NCBI RefSeq assembly: GCF_030150285.1 | Contig: NZ_JASLGE010000041.1 | Location: 1 to 64,000 of the forward strand | DNA length: 64,000 nucleotides | Direction of reading: 5' to 3' | Source: Pseudomonas sp. | GTDB lineage: Bacteria > Pseudomonadota > Gammaproteobacteria > Pseudomonadales > Pseudomonadaceae | Part shown: positions 44,399 through 53,844 of the stretch, one piece after another | Numbering within the stretch: position 1 is the first letter of the stretch | Layout of the letters: every line of letters begins with the position of its first letter | The notes under the pieces: generated by a model | Databases searched by the model: none | Told to the model about the DNA's origin: nothing | The model's input: only the letters and a program-made list of their open reading frames with translations | Made by a program: the position numbers and the translations under genes

Positions 44399-46594
44399 AT
44401 GGAAATCAAGGTTAACTTTCTCGACAACCTTCGACTTGAAGCCAAGTTCGATGACTTCACGGTGGTGGCCGACCAACCTATCCGTTATAAGGGCGATGGC
44501 TCGGCCCCGGGCCCGTTCGATTATTTCCTGGCCTCGTCGGCGCTGTGTGCCGCTTACTTTGTGAAGCTGTACTGCGAGACACGCAATATTCCCACCGAGA
44601 ATATTCGCCTGTCGCAGAACAACATTGTCGACCCGGAAAACCGCTACAACCAGATTTTCAAGATTCAGGTCGAATTGCCAGCCGATATTTCGGCCAAGGA
44701 CCGCCAGGGCATCTTGCGCTCCATCGACCGCTGCACCGTGAAGAAAGTGGTGCAGACCGGGCCTGAGTTTGTGATCGAGGAAGTGGAAAACCTGGACGCC
44801 GATGCCCAGGCCTTGCTGATGCTGAACCCGGCGTCGCAGACCCACACTTTTATTGCCGGCAAAGACCTGCCGCTGGAACAAACCATCGCCACGATGTCGG
44901 GCATTCTGGCCGACCTGGGCATGAAGATTGAAATCGCGTCGTGGCGCAATATCGTGCCCAATGTGTGGTCGCTGCATATTCGTGATGCGCACTCGCCCAT
45001 GTGCTTCACCAACGGCAAAGGCGCAACCAAAGAAGGCGCACTGGCGTCGGCTCTGGGTGAGTTTATCGAGCGCCTGAACTGCAACTTCTTCTACAACGAC
45101 CAGTTCTGGGGCGAAGACATCGCCAACGCGGCGTTTGTGCATTACCCGAACGAGCGCTGGTTCCAGCCGGGGCCCAAGGATGAGTTGCCGAAAGAAATTC
45201 TCGACGACTACTGCCTCGAGTTTTACAACCCGGACGGCGAGTTGCGCGGCTCGCACTTGTACGACACCAACTCCGGCAATATCGAACGTGGCATCTGCTC
45301 GCTACCGTTTGTGCGCCACTCGGACAAAGAGGTCGTGTACTTCCCGTCCAACCTGATCGAAAACCTGTACCTGAGCAACGGCATGAGCGCGGGTAACACC
45401 TTGGCCGAAGCCCAGGTGCAATGCCTGTCAGAGATTTTCGAGCGGGCGGTGAAACGCGAAATTCTCGAAGGAGAAATCGCCCTGCCGGATGTGCCGCAAG
45501 CGGTACTGGCGAAATACCCCGGCATTCTGGCCGGTATTCAGGCGCTGGAAGAACAGGGTTTCCCGATACTGGTGAAGGATGCCTCGCTTGGCGGGCAATA
45601 CCCGGTGATGTGCGTCACCCTGATGAACCCGCGCACCGGTGGCGTGTTTGCTTCGTTCGGGGCACACCCAAGCTTTGAAGTGGCCATCGAACGCAGCCTG
45701 ACCGAACTGTTGCAGGGCCGCAGCTTTGAAGGCCTGAACGATCTGCCTCGGCCAACGTTTGACAGCCACGCGGTCATGGAACCGAACAACTTCGTTGAAC
45801 ACTTCATCGATTCCAGCGGCATCGTGTCGTGGCGTTTCTTCAGCGCCAAATCCGACTACGCATTTGTCGAATGGGACTTCTCGGGTCAGGGTGAAAGCAG
45901 CAACGAAGAAGAAGCCACCACGCTGTTCGGCATCCTCGAAGACATGGGCAAAGAAGTGTACATGGCGGTGTATGAGCACATCGGTGCAAAAGCCTGCCGC
46001 ATCCTGGTGCCGGACTATTCGGAGATTTACCCGGTCGACGATTTGATCTGGGACAACACCAACAAGGCCCTGTTCTTCCGTGCGGACATTCTCAACCTGC
46101 ACAGCCTGGACAACCGCGAACTCAAGGCGCTGGTCAAACGCCTGGAAGAAAGCGAGCTGGATGATTACACCGACATCACCACCTTGATCGGCATCGAGTT
46201 TGACGACAACACCGCGTGGGGCCAGTTGACGATTCTGGAGTTGAAGCTGCTGATTTATCTCGCCCTGAAGCGTTTCGACGACGCCAAGGAACTGGCCGAG
46301 ATGTTTCTGCAATACAACGACAACACGGTTGAGCGCGGGCTGTTTTACCAGGCTGTGGATGCGGTGCTGGAAGTGCAACTGGACAGTGACCTGGACCTGG
46401 CCGACTACGAAGTGAACCTGCGCCGCATGTTTGGCGACACGCGGATGGACGCGGTGATCGGCTCGGTGCAAGGCAGCGTGCGCTTCTACGGTTTAACGCC
46501 GACCAGTATGAAACTCGAAGGTCTGGACCGGCACTTGCGCCTGATCGACAGCTATAAAAAGCTGCACAGCGCGCGGGCCAACGTGGCGCAATAA
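44399..46594 (+). CDS. ycaO: OsmC domain / YcaO domain protein
   Basis: 731 residues. N-terminal OsmC-like domain at about 1-140 (KVNFLDNLRLEAKFDDFTVVADQPIRYKGDGSAPGPFDYFLASSALCAAYF), then a YcaO domain at about 190-560 (SPMCFTNGKGATKEGALASALGEFIERLNCNFFYNDQFWGE; NGMSAGNTLAEAQVQCLSEIFERAVK, the ATP-binding part) and a helical C-terminal extension. E. coli YcaO assists beta-methylthiolation of ribosomal protein S12. No toxin-precursor or cyclodehydratase gene is adjacent, so a housekeeping role rather than RiPP synthesis is likely. Confidence 0.92.
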   Translation: MEIKVNFLDNLRLEAKFDDFTVVADQPIRYKGDGSAPGPFDYFLASSALCAAYFVKLYCETRNIPTENIRLSQNNIVDPENRYNQIFKIQVELPADISAKDRQGILRSIDRCTVKKVVQTGPEFVIEEVENLDADAQALLMLNPASQTHTFIAGKDLPLEQTIATMSGILADLGMKIEIASWRNIVPNVWSLHIRDAHSPMCFTNGKGATKEGALASALGEFIERLNCNFFYNDQFWGEDIANAAFVHYPNERWFQPGPKDELPKEILDDYCLEFYNPDGELRGSHLYDTNSGNIERGICSLPFVRHSDKEVVYFPSNLIENLYLSNGMSAGNTLAEAQVQCLSEIFERAVKREILEGEIALPDVPQAVLAKYPGILAGIQALEEQGFPILVKDASLGGQYPVMCVTLMNPRTGGVFASFGAHPSFEVAIERSLTELLQGRSFEGLNDLPRPTFDSHAVMEPNNFVEHFIDSSGIVSWRFFSAKSDYAFVEWDFSGQGESSNEEEATTLFGILEDMGKEVYMAVYEHIGAKACRILVPDYSEIYPVDDLIWDNTNKALFFRADILNLHSLDNRELKALVKRLEESELDDYTDITTLIGIEFDDNTAWGQLTILELKLLIYLALKRFDDAKELAEMFLQYNDNTVERGLFYQAVDAVLEVQLDSDLDLADYEVNLRRMFGDTRMDAVIGSVQGSVRFYGLTPTSMKLEGLDRHLRLIDSYKKLHSARANVAQ

Positions 46595-46654
46595 GCCCCT
46601 GCGTTCCATGCCGGCAGGTCGATCGATATGACCGACCTGCCGGCGTGCGTTACC

Positions 46655-47011
46655 TCAGTTGAATTCGTGTCGCACTTCAGACCACAGGCTGACTTTCTGG
46701 CCACGGTTTTTGTAGAACTCAATTTCCCGCTTGATCCCCGAACTCAAATCCCAGCCCGGCAAGTCCAGAACGATCAGCTCTTGCATCACATCCATAAACA
46801 CCGCGTCCACCGGGGCCCACAGCTTGCCGATGGTGGCGCTATCCTTGCCTTCAAAGGCCTGGTTGATGGGGTGTGACATTGAAACCTGACTGAACACGGC
46901 ATGGCCGGATTCAATGATCGTGGCGGCCACTTTATTGCACTGCAGGTAACGGTCGTGCGTCACCGAAGCGTCTGCGTGGCTGTACGGGCAGGCCAAAAAA
47001 ATCTTTCTCAT
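46655..47011 (-). CDS. DUF1937 / nucleoside 2-deoxyribosyltransferase-like protein
   Basis: 118 residues. IFLACPYSHADASVTHDRYLQCNKVAATIIESGHAVFSQVSMSHPIN, and later ELIVLDLPGWDLSSGIKREIEFYKNRGQKV, give the flavodoxin-like fold of the nucleoside deoxyribosyltransferase clan (DUF1937). The glutamate of IKREIEF is a possible nucleophile. It follows the EutH-like gene by 54 bases on the same strand and probably shares its transcript; the metabolic link is unknown. Confidence 0.7.
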   Translation of the reverse strand: MRKIFLACPYSHADASVTHDRYLQCNKVAATIIESGHAVFSQVSMSHPINQAFEGKDSATIGKLWAPVDAVFMDVMQELIVLDLPGWDLSSGIKREIEFYKNRGQKVSLWSEVRHEFN

Positions 47012-47065
47012 GTTTACCTCAATAAAACGGAAGGGAGTTAACCCTTCCTGACGACGAATGACGGT

Positions 47066-48313
47066 TTAGACGGCGGGAATCGCAGCGCCAGTGCTCAGGG
47101 CTGCCCGCTGGGCCTGTTCCTTTTCTTCTTGCTCGTAACGCTGGGCGGCAGGCACGGAGATCTTGATGGCAATCGCTACCGCCAGCAGGCCGCCGAACAG
47201 TTTGGCAATCAACACGGGCATGATCAGGGTCGGTTGGAAGTTCGCGGTAAAGGCCAGGTGATCACCAATGGTTGCCTGTGCACAAACGCCCAGCGCCACG
47301 CACAGCACTTTGTCGCGGGCATTCATCTTCTTGAACAGGTGATACACCGCGATGATATTGGCAAACACCATGACAAACGCGGCAGCTCCATCGGCGGAAA
47401 GGCCCAGGTGTTTACCCATGGTTTCCATCGAGTTTTTGCAGTACCGGTTGAACAGGTAGCAAATGGGGAATGTGCCAGCGAGCATGATGCCGATGTAGCC
47501 CGCGATTTCGATGGCGCGAAACAGCTCTTTCTCGTCCGCAAACATCGGGTCGAAGCCCCACACACCGAAGGTTTTCATAAAGAAGCCGGTGAAGTGCTCG
47601 ACGATGGCGCATGCCAAAACAATCTTGATAAAGGCGTCCATGATCTTGCCGAACACCAGGAAGCCACCCACCATCATGTTGGCCTTGTAACGCAAGCCCG
47701 CCGCCAGCAGGAAGCAGAAGACAAACAGCGGCGCGAGCAACTTCACGCAATCCACAAAGCCGAGCGTCAGGTAATGCAGGGCCGGCGAGGTGGTCGACAC
47801 CATCTCCCGTACGGGCAGGTTGAAGGCGGTGATCATGGTCAGAGAGGCAAGCACCGCAAACGGAATACTGATCAGCCCGGCCATGGCTCCTAGCGCCAGG
47901 TACTTGTGGTCTTTGCGGTCGAGCATCATCAGGCCGACCGGAATCAGGTACACAATGGTTGCGCCGGAGGTGTATCCGACGATCATGGCGGTGATCCACA
48001 TGTCCCGGTTAGCCGCCAATGCATCTGCCAACTGATAGCCGCCCATGTCGACTGCAATGATCGAGAGCGCGGCAATCGAAACGTCCGATCCCATGGCGGT
48101 AAACAATGGGCCAAGGGCAAATTCGATGAACCGGGACAGGTAGGGAATTGAAATCATGATGCCCGCTTGCGCAAGAAACACCGGCCCGATGGAGTGAATG
48201 CCATTGACGAACTCTTTGCCAAGGCCGCTCTCAGGCTTGATCACCGAGGCGAACGCTCCCACAACGGCGCCTATCATGATCAGATAAATTACGTAATTAC
48301 CGAATTCCGCCAT
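47066..48313 (-). CDS. eutH: EutH-like permease
   Basis: About 415 residues and ten or more helices. VDMGGYQLADALAANRDMWITAMIVGYTSGATIVYLIPVGLMMLDRKDHKYLALGAMAGLISIPF and the later EIAGYIGIMLAGTFPICYLF are typical of ethanolamine permease EutH. The frame continues three codons to a GTG, but the ATG used here has AGGTGAGG in front. No ethanolamine ammonia-lyase genes are nearby; the kinase and flavoprotein genes on the right suggest that the substrate could be another small amino-alcohol or polyol. Confidence 0.8.
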   Translation of the reverse strand: MAEFGNYVIYLIMIGAVVGAFASVIKPESGLGKEFVNGIHSIGPVFLAQAGIMISIPYLSRFIEFALGPLFTAMGSDVSIAALSIIAVDMGGYQLADALAANRDMWITAMIVGYTSGATIVYLIPVGLMMLDRKDHKYLALGAMAGLISIPFAVLASLTMITAFNLPVREMVSTTSPALHYLTLGFVDCVKLLAPLFVFCFLLAAGLRYKANMMVGGFLVFGKIMDAFIKIVLACAIVEHFTGFFMKTFGVWGFDPMFADEKELFRAIEIAGYIGIMLAGTFPICYLFNRYCKNSMETMGKHLGLSADGAAAFVMVFANIIAVYHLFKKMNARDKVLCVALGVCAQATIGDHLAFTANFQPTLIMPVLIAKLFGGLLAVAIAIKISVPAAQRYEQEEKEQAQRAALSTGAAIPAV

Positions 48314-48322
48314 TGCCCTCAC

Positions 48323-48800
48323 CTACTACACGTGCTGAATCAAATGCTGAATGGGCACCGCCTGAAATGCGTCGCGCCCCCGGAACAGCGTCAAGGCTTA
48401 TGACGAGTGACTCAATCGCGCCGTAGCCGACCTGGGACTTACCGCCGCAACCCGTACTCGTATGCCCGTTTTGTTATGGATCTGGCACTTCAGTGCTGAA
48501 TGTCAGCGCTCAAAGCCTTCACCTTCACCGTAATACCAACCACTTCGCATGCCATTTGTTGTTTTAATGTGGTTTTGATTATTAAACCCACTGGAATCGG
48601 TCATTTTTATTCCGTACTCTTAACCGACCCCTTTAAAGCTCAGGGCCAGCGCTGAGTGCCGGCCAATGTAAATACCCCAAGGCGACGTGATGCGTTGCAA
48701 GCCGAGCTTCACTGCCATCGTTACCCTTGCCACATCTGTGTGCCTTGGTAACAGCCCTGCACTGCCCGAGCGCACTCGCGTAGCACTGAAAGGATGAAAC
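48323..48800. other. Divergent control region between the permease and DeoR genes
   Basis: 478 bases without a gene. It holds a near-perfect dyad AGTGCTGA-atg-TCAGCGCT (48492-48510) and, on the minus strand, TGACCGATT (48595-48603), a word that appears twice ahead of the GlpA-like gene 5 kb away. Both are candidate operator elements. Confidence 0.45.
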
Positions 48801-49580
48801 ATGCGCCCCAACGAACGCCGCCAACACATTCTTGAACTCCTTCGCCAACGGGAGCGGATCTCGGTTGACGAACTGGCCCGCACGCTCAGCACCTCACAAG
48901 AAACCATACGCCGGGACCTGACCGCTCTGGCCGAAGAGGGCCAGGTCACTAAATTCCATGGCGGTGCGTCGCTGCCGCCAAGTGGTGAGCACGAAAACGC
49001 GTTTCAAACGCGCATGAACGAATTCTCCCAGGAAAAGCGCGCCGTCGCGAAATACGCCGCCGGGCTGTATGCACCCGGTGACAGCATTTTGATCGACACG
49101 GGCACCACCACCCTGTTTTTCGCCAGGGAACTGGCCAAGCTCAATCGCATTACGGTGATCACCAACTCACTGTTGATCGCTGCCAGCATGGGTGCCAGCG
49201 GCAACCGTGTGTTCATGATCGGCGGGGAATACCGCCCCGAATCGGAGCAAAACACTGGCGCGTTGGCCATGGAGCAGATTGCTCGCTTTAACGCCGAACA
49301 CGCGGTGGTTACGATTGGGGCACTGAGTACCGATGGTGCCTTCGACTTCTCCATTGAGGAAGCGGAAATCACCCGTGCCATGATCGCCCGCACGCGCTAC
49401 TTAACCGTAATCGCCGACTCGTCGAAGATGGGCAAGAGAGCGCTGTTCCAGGTCTTCCCGCTTGAGCGTATCGACCGGTTGATCATCGACCGCAAGCCGA
49501 TGGGCGAACTGGCCAAGGCACTGGCTCAAGCCCAGGTCGAGGTGCTGGAAGCCCCTGCGCTGAACAAAGTGGACTGGTAA
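48801..49580 (+). CDS. DeoR-family transcriptional regulator
   Basis: 259 residues. N-terminal helix-turn-helix RRQHILELLRQRERISVDELARTLSTSQETIRRDLTALAEEGQVTKFHGGA, then the DeoR sugar-phosphate-sensing domain with DTGTTTLFFARELAKL and the GALSTDGAFDFSIEEAEITRAMIARTRYLTVIADSSKMGKRALFQV segment. The layout is that of GlpR, so a phosphorylated product of the adjacent kinase is the likely inducer. Faces the kinase operon convergently. Confidence 0.9.
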   Translation: MRPNERRQHILELLRQRERISVDELARTLSTSQETIRRDLTALAEEGQVTKFHGGASLPPSGEHENAFQTRMNEFSQEKRAVAKYAAGLYAPGDSILIDTGTTTLFFARELAKLNRITVITNSLLIAASMGASGNRVFMIGGEYRPESEQNTGALAMEQIARFNAEHAVVTIGALSTDGAFDFSIEEAEITRAMIARTRYLTVIADSSKMGKRALFQVFPLERIDRLIIDRKPMGELAKALAQAQVEVLEAPALNKVDW

Positions 49581-49591
49581 CAGCGCGCAGG

Positions 49592-49630
49592 CAAAAAAGG
49601 GGCACGCGTTGGCGTTCAACACGTGCCCCC
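49592..49630 (-). terminator. Terminator between the convergent DeoR and kinase genes
   Basis: GGGGCACG and CGTGCCCC pair across a 15-base loop. On the minus strand a T run follows (CCCCTTTTTTG), so it ends the kinase operon; it may also work for the DeoR gene. Confidence 0.75.
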
Positions 49631-49659
49631 TTCTGCTGTGCGCCATACGCGGGCTGCGC

Positions 49660-51075
49660 CTAGCGCCAATCCTTGGAGCGATTCACCGCATCAGAAAAGG
49701 TGGTGCGCCACTGCAAGGCTTCTTCAGCACTCACTTTCGGGTTGAACGTTGTGCTGGTGTTACGCAGCGCAGGCAACTCGATGCCCAAGCCTTTGGCTGC
49801 CAACGCCGCACACCCGAATGAGGTCAGTTCATCAAAGCGCTGAGTAATGATGCAGCGCTGCAAGGCGTCGGCCAGAAACTGCGCAAAATAGGGGCTGCGG
49901 GCCAGCCCGCCATCGATGGACAAGCGATCGGTCACGTTTAAAAACCCGTCCATGGCCGTGATGACTTCAACGCTGCGCAGCGCCACGCCCTCCAGCAAGG
50001 CCTGGCAGAGATCCTGACGCGTGGTGCCACCATTCATGCCCACCCACAACGCGGCCGCACTGCGGTCCCAGTGCGGGCAGCCGAGCCCGGACAGCGCGGG
50101 GACAAAGGCGAGCTGGCGAGCAATGGCCGGTGGTTGATCGAACGCGGCCAACTCTGAAAAGTCCGTAAATAACCCCAGCCTCCCCGCCCACTCCACGGCG
50201 GCGCTGGCATCGTAAACACCGCCATCCATTGCATAGGTCGGCTTGCCGTCGATCTGCCAGGCGATGGTTGCCAGCAGCCCCTTTTCCGGGGCCCGGATCA
50301 CCTGATCGCCTGTCAGCGTCAGCGCAAAAGCCCCGGTGCCAAAGGTGATCTTGGCATCGCCTTCTTGGCGGCAACCGTGGCCATAGAGTGCTGCCTGCTG
50401 ATCGACAATCGAAGCTGTCACAGGCGTCACGCCGATCTCGCCGAAGTGCCCCACGGTGTCCCGGATCTCGGGCAGCGACTCAATGGGCACACCAAACAGC
50501 TCACACAGCTCACTGTCCCATTGCCCGGTCGACAGGTTCATCAGCGAGGTGCGCGAGGCGGTCGTGACATCGGTGGCGAACACCCCGGTGAGGCGGTCCA
50601 GAAAGTAAGCGTCGGTGGTGCCCAACCGCAGCCGGCCGGCCGTCAATGCGCTCTTGGCCGCGGGCAGGTTTTGTACGATCCAGGCCAGTTTGCTCGCGGA
50701 AAAATACGGGTCCAATGGCAACCCGGCGCGCTCCAGGGTCAACGCCTCGTGCCCTTGGCTGCGCAGCTGGGCAATGTCAGCGGCGGTGCGATTGTCCTGC
50801 CAGACGATCACCGGGGATAACGGCGCGCCGGTTTTCGCATCCCATGCCAGGCAGCTTTCGCCCTGGTTGGCGATGCCGATGGCGTCTACGCGGCCTGTGG
50901 CTTCCAGGCAACGCTGGATATTGCTGAGCAACTCCAAAGGGTCGTGCTCCACCCAGCCCGGATGCGGGTGATGTTGCTGATGGCGAAGCGACAGCTGGAT
51001 GTCAGCTGAACCCTCTTGGGTAACGACCAATACACGGGTGCTGGTGGTGCCTTGATCAAGTGCGGCGATACGCAT
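49660..51075 (-). CDS. FGGY carbohydrate kinase, glycerol-kinase-like
   Basis: 471 residues, shorter than GlpK (about 500). Seen: the ATP loop DQGTTSTRVLVV, NQGESCLAWDAKTGAPLSPVIVWQDNRT, the GHGCRQEGDAKITFGTGAFAL phosphate region and DGGLARSPYFAQFLADAL. Phosphorylates a polyol or sugar; glycerol is the closest guess, but the missing length and separate context suggest a different substrate. Last gene of the three-gene operon with two flavoproteins. Confidence 0.8.
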   Translation of the reverse strand: MRIAALDQGTTSTRVLVVTQEGSADIQLSLRHQQHHPHPGWVEHDPLELLSNIQRCLEATGRVDAIGIANQGESCLAWDAKTGAPLSPVIVWQDNRTAADIAQLRSQGHEALTLERAGLPLDPYFSASKLAWIVQNLPAAKSALTAGRLRLGTTDAYFLDRLTGVFATDVTTASRTSLMNLSTGQWDSELCELFGVPIESLPEIRDTVGHFGEIGVTPVTASIVDQQAALYGHGCRQEGDAKITFGTGAFALTLTGDQVIRAPEKGLLATIAWQIDGKPTYAMDGGVYDASAAVEWAGRLGLFTDFSELAAFDQPPAIARQLAFVPALSGLGCPHWDRSAAALWVGMNGGTTRQDLCQALLEGVALRSVEVITAMDGFLNVTDRLSIDGGLARSPYFAQFLADALQRCIITQRFDELTSFGCAALAAKGLGIELPALRNTSTTFNPKVSAEEALQWRTTFSDAVNRSKDWR

Positions 51076-51101
51076 TTAAAGTCTCCTCGGCGGGGTGCTT
51101 G

Positions 51102-52340
51102 TTATTGGCCGACAAAGTCGACTTCGAGTTGCTGTACGCCCTGAGGCACCTTCAAATGAGCAATCGGGATCAAAATACGCCGCTCGGGCAGTGAACTGCC
51201 TGAACGCGACCACAGCTCTTTGCCGTTGGCGCGCACCACCAGGCGCCCGGTCACCGCCCGGCTGACGCGCATCTGCAGATGCTCCATACCCGCGACCGAA
51301 GAGAGGTTCAGGCGCTGTGGAACACAGAGTTTCAATTCGCCTTTGCAGACGATTTCAATGCTCGGCCCGGCACCAGGCAATTGCCCTTTCAGGTCACGGG
51401 CAATCAGGCTGGCGATTTTACGGCCTTCGCGGAACGACCAGCCCGCGGTTTCGACCGGTCGCAGCAGGTTGCCGGCGGCAAAATACACCGGGTCGGAACA
51501 GCGCCCGTACTGATCAATCTCCGGCCCGCCGCTGTTGAGGTCAAGCGTCAGCTCACTTAACCGCACAAGGCTGGACTCGGGTACAAATCGCCCGGTCAGC
51601 AACACGCCGTCACAGTCAAACAAGCGGTGGCTGCCATCGGCCAGCCGAACCGTGGCCCCTTCCACACGTCCTGTGCCGTGAATTTCAAGCAGTTGCGCAC
51701 CCATGTGCATAGGCACCCCGCACAGCCTGGGGAACAGCGACAAAGGCCAGCGGGCGGTCGGGCGGTCATTGGCCTCAATCATCGCGACCGGCTTGATGCC
51801 GGCGCGGCGGCAACTCATGACCGACGACAAGCTCACCAGCTCGGTACCGACAATCAACGGCCGATCAAACGGTTTAAGGTGCTCCAGGTACAGGTAGGAC
51901 TGGAACGCGCCGGTGTTGATCACCCCCACCGGGCGATCTCCGCCCACCAGCCGAGCCGAGCGCGGTGTTTCCCTGGCCCCGGTTGCAATCAGCACCCTGC
52001 GCGCCTGAATGACAAACGCTTGGTCCGGGCTTACCCCTTCCAGCCGCCCGCCTTCGCCCAGCCGGGTGACCGAGTGTTTGAGCCGAATATCCACGCCCGC
52101 CTTGAGGGCTTCCTCAACGTTACGCCGGGCATAGTCCGGGCCAGTGTAGACCCGGCCGTACTCCCAAAACCCAAAGGGCGGATGCCCGCAATGGCGAGGG
52201 ATACCGCCGGCCTGCGGCTCGCGCTCAATCACCACCACCGAGCCGACCCCTTGCTTGCGCAACTCGACCGCAGCCGACAGGCCAGCGGGCCCGCCTCCAA
52301 TAATGGCAACATCGACGTATTCGACTTCAACGGGATTCAT
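51102..52340 (-). CDS. FAD-dependent oxidoreductase, GlpB / opine-oxidase-alpha-like
   Basis: About 412 residues. Starts VDVAIIGGGPAGLSAAVELRKQG (FAD binding), with LIATGARETPRSARLVGGDRP in the middle and a C-terminal extension of about 80 residues (LQMRVSRAVTGRLVVRANGKELW) unlike plain GlpB. The start codon overlaps the preceding gene by 14 bases; the frame is open 22 codons further upstream. With the preceding protein it resembles two-subunit dehydrogenases (GlpAB, OoxAB, HcnBC) that pass electrons to the respiratory chain. Confidence 0.8.
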   Translation of the reverse strand: MNPVEVEYVDVAIIGGGPAGLSAAVELRKQGVGSVVVIEREPQAGGIPRHCGHPPFGFWEYGRVYTGPDYARRNVEEALKAGVDIRLKHSVTRLGEGGRLEGVSPDQAFVIQARRVLIATGARETPRSARLVGGDRPVGVINTGAFQSYLYLEHLKPFDRPLIVGTELVSLSSVMSCRRAGIKPVAMIEANDRPTARWPLSLFPRLCGVPMHMGAQLLEIHGTGRVEGATVRLADGSHRLFDCDGVLLTGRFVPESSLVRLSELTLDLNSGGPEIDQYGRCSDPVYFAAGNLLRPVETAGWSFREGRKIASLIARDLKGQLPGAGPSIEIVCKGELKLCVPQRLNLSSVAGMEHLQMRVSRAVTGRLVVRANGKELWSRSGSSLPERRILIPIAHLKVPQGVQQLEVDFVGQ

Positions 52341-53736
52341 GGCAAGCACCTGTAGCAAGGGGAATGGCGAGACGGCCGGCGCTGAGCTCTGCCACCCTGG
52401 CCCCACAATAAAAACCCTGGCAGCGACCCATGCAGGCGCGTGTTCTACGTTTCAGGCCGCCCAGATCACCGGGGGGAAGCGCACTGGCCAAGGCTTGCTC
52501 GATTTCTCTGAGGGTGACCATTTCACAGTGACAAATGATTTCACCGTAACCGGGTCGTTGATAATCACGCGGCAAATGCTCGGCCAGGTTAGGCAGTGTG
52601 GGCCATTGCAACTTGGGCTCGGCGATGGGCGAATGGCGACCGTCATACAGGCTAAATACATGCCGGGCGATCCCCAGTGCCGCGGTCAGGCCCGTAGATC
52701 GGATGCCGCCGACGGTGATCCAGCTCTGCCCCTCGACCCGACGCACCCGGTACTCTTTCTTTTCCGAGGCCGGGCGCAGGGCCGCGTAAGTGGCCGTGAC
52801 CGGCATACCCTCAAGCGCCGGAATACGCTCGACGGCCGCGTCGACCAATTGGCGCAGCACCTCGCTGTCGAGCCCCGCATGAACACGGTCTTCCTGTTCT
52901 TCAGCCGTAGGGCCCACCAACAGATTGCCGTACACCGTTTTGGTCAGCACGATGCCTTTGGTGCGCTCGTTGGGCACGGGCAAAATAATGTTCGTCAGGT
53001 AGCGCGCGGCGGCCTTGTCAAAGACCACAAACTGGCCTTTGCGCGGGTGAATGGAGAAGCTCGATTTACCCAGCAGCTTTTGCTCCAGCAGGTCGCCAAA
53101 CAACCCGGCGCAGTTGATCACCGTTTTACCGCGCACCACCCCGCTGCTGGTCTCAAGCGTCCACGCCTCACCGTCAAATTGCCCGGCGTTGACCTGCGTG
53201 TTGAATTTCACTTGAGCGCCCAGCATCAGCGCCTGAAGCAAATACCCCAACGGGGCCGACCAAGGGTCGATCAAAAACTCCCCAGGCACTTCCACCGCGC
53301 CCCGCGCATTGAGCGCCAGGTGCGGCTCGAGGGCATGTAACCGATGGCGATCAACCAGCGCAACGTCGGCGATGCCGTTGTCATGCGCCTGCTGAACAAT
53401 GCCCTGCAACTTCTGCAAGTCATCCCCGCTCCAGGCAACGACCAGAGCTCCGGATTTCAGCACCGGCAAAGACATCTTCGCGTGGATATCCAGGTATTCG
53501 CGGTAGCCGTCTTTCATGCACTGCAGTTCAAGGCTGCCGGTGGGCGCATCGAACCCCGTGTGCAAAATGGCGCTGTTACCTTTGCTCGCGCCTGAAAGAA
53601 TATCGGCACTTTTTTCCAGCAAAAGCACCCGAGCCCCTTCGAGCGTGAACCGCCGTACCATCGCGCAGCCCACAACGCCGGCACCGATGACCACCACGTC
53701 GTAGGCATCGGTCTGATTCGGGAATGATTTCGTCAT
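52327..53736 (-). CDS. FAD-dependent dehydrogenase with BFD [2Fe-2S] domain (GlpA-like)
   Basis: About 469 residues. N-terminal YDVVVIGAGVVGCAMVRRFTLEGARVLLLEK of the DAO/GlpA family, then GKGNSAILHTGFD and GGIRSTGLTAALGIARHV (FAD binding), and a C-terminal bacterioferredoxin-like domain with cysteines in EIICHCEMVT and RACMGRCQGFYC. It would oxidise a 3-phosphate or related substrate made by the kinase of the operon. The frame is open 36 codons further upstream; the ATG used has a weak ribosome site. First gene of the operon. Confidence 0.82.
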   Translation of the reverse strand: MTKSFPNQTDAYDVVVIGAGVVGCAMVRRFTLEGARVLLLEKSADILSGASKGNSAILHTGFDAPTGSLELQCMKDGYREYLDIHAKMSLPVLKSGALVVAWSGDDLQKLQGIVQQAHDNGIADVALVDRHRLHALEPHLALNARGAVEVPGEFLIDPWSAPLGYLLQALMLGAQVKFNTQVNAGQFDGEAWTLETSSGVVRGKTVINCAGLFGDLLEQKLLGKSSFSIHPRKGQFVVFDKAAARYLTNIILPVPNERTKGIVLTKTVYGNLLVGPTAEEQEDRVHAGLDSEVLRQLVDAAVERIPALEGMPVTATYAALRPASEKKEYRVRRVEGQSWITVGGIRSTGLTAALGIARHVFSLYDGRHSPIAEPKLQWPTLPNLAEHLPRDYQRPGYGEIICHCEMVTLREIEQALASALPPGDLGGLKRRTRACMGRCQGFYCGARVAELSAGRLAIPLATGACHESR

Positions 53737-53803
53737 GATCAAGCCTATCTGATGAAGTGACAGCATCTTTAAATGCTCAGACAGGGTGCAGGGCATATGC
53801 CAC

Positions 53804-53833
53804 TGACCGATTGAGTGCCGGGATGACCGATTG
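53804..53833. promoter_or_regulatory. Direct repeat TGACCGATTG, 20-base period
   Basis: Two perfect 10-base copies, at 53804-53813 and 53824-53833, two helical turns apart, about 70-100 bases ahead of the GlpA-like start. The first nine bases recur in the permease/DeoR control region. Candidate binding site of the DeoR regulator. Confidence 0.4.
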
Positions 53834-53844
53834 GAAAACCCCAT

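Noticed and set aside
44399..46594. YcaO domain as a sign of a RiPP (TOMM) cluster
   Set aside because: The OsmC-YcaO fusion is the housekeeping type and no precursor peptide, partner protein or exporter is adjacent.
47066..48313. Ethanolamine catabolic microcompartment
   Set aside because: Only the EutH-like permease is present; no eutBC, shell proteins or aldehyde dehydrogenase are visible.
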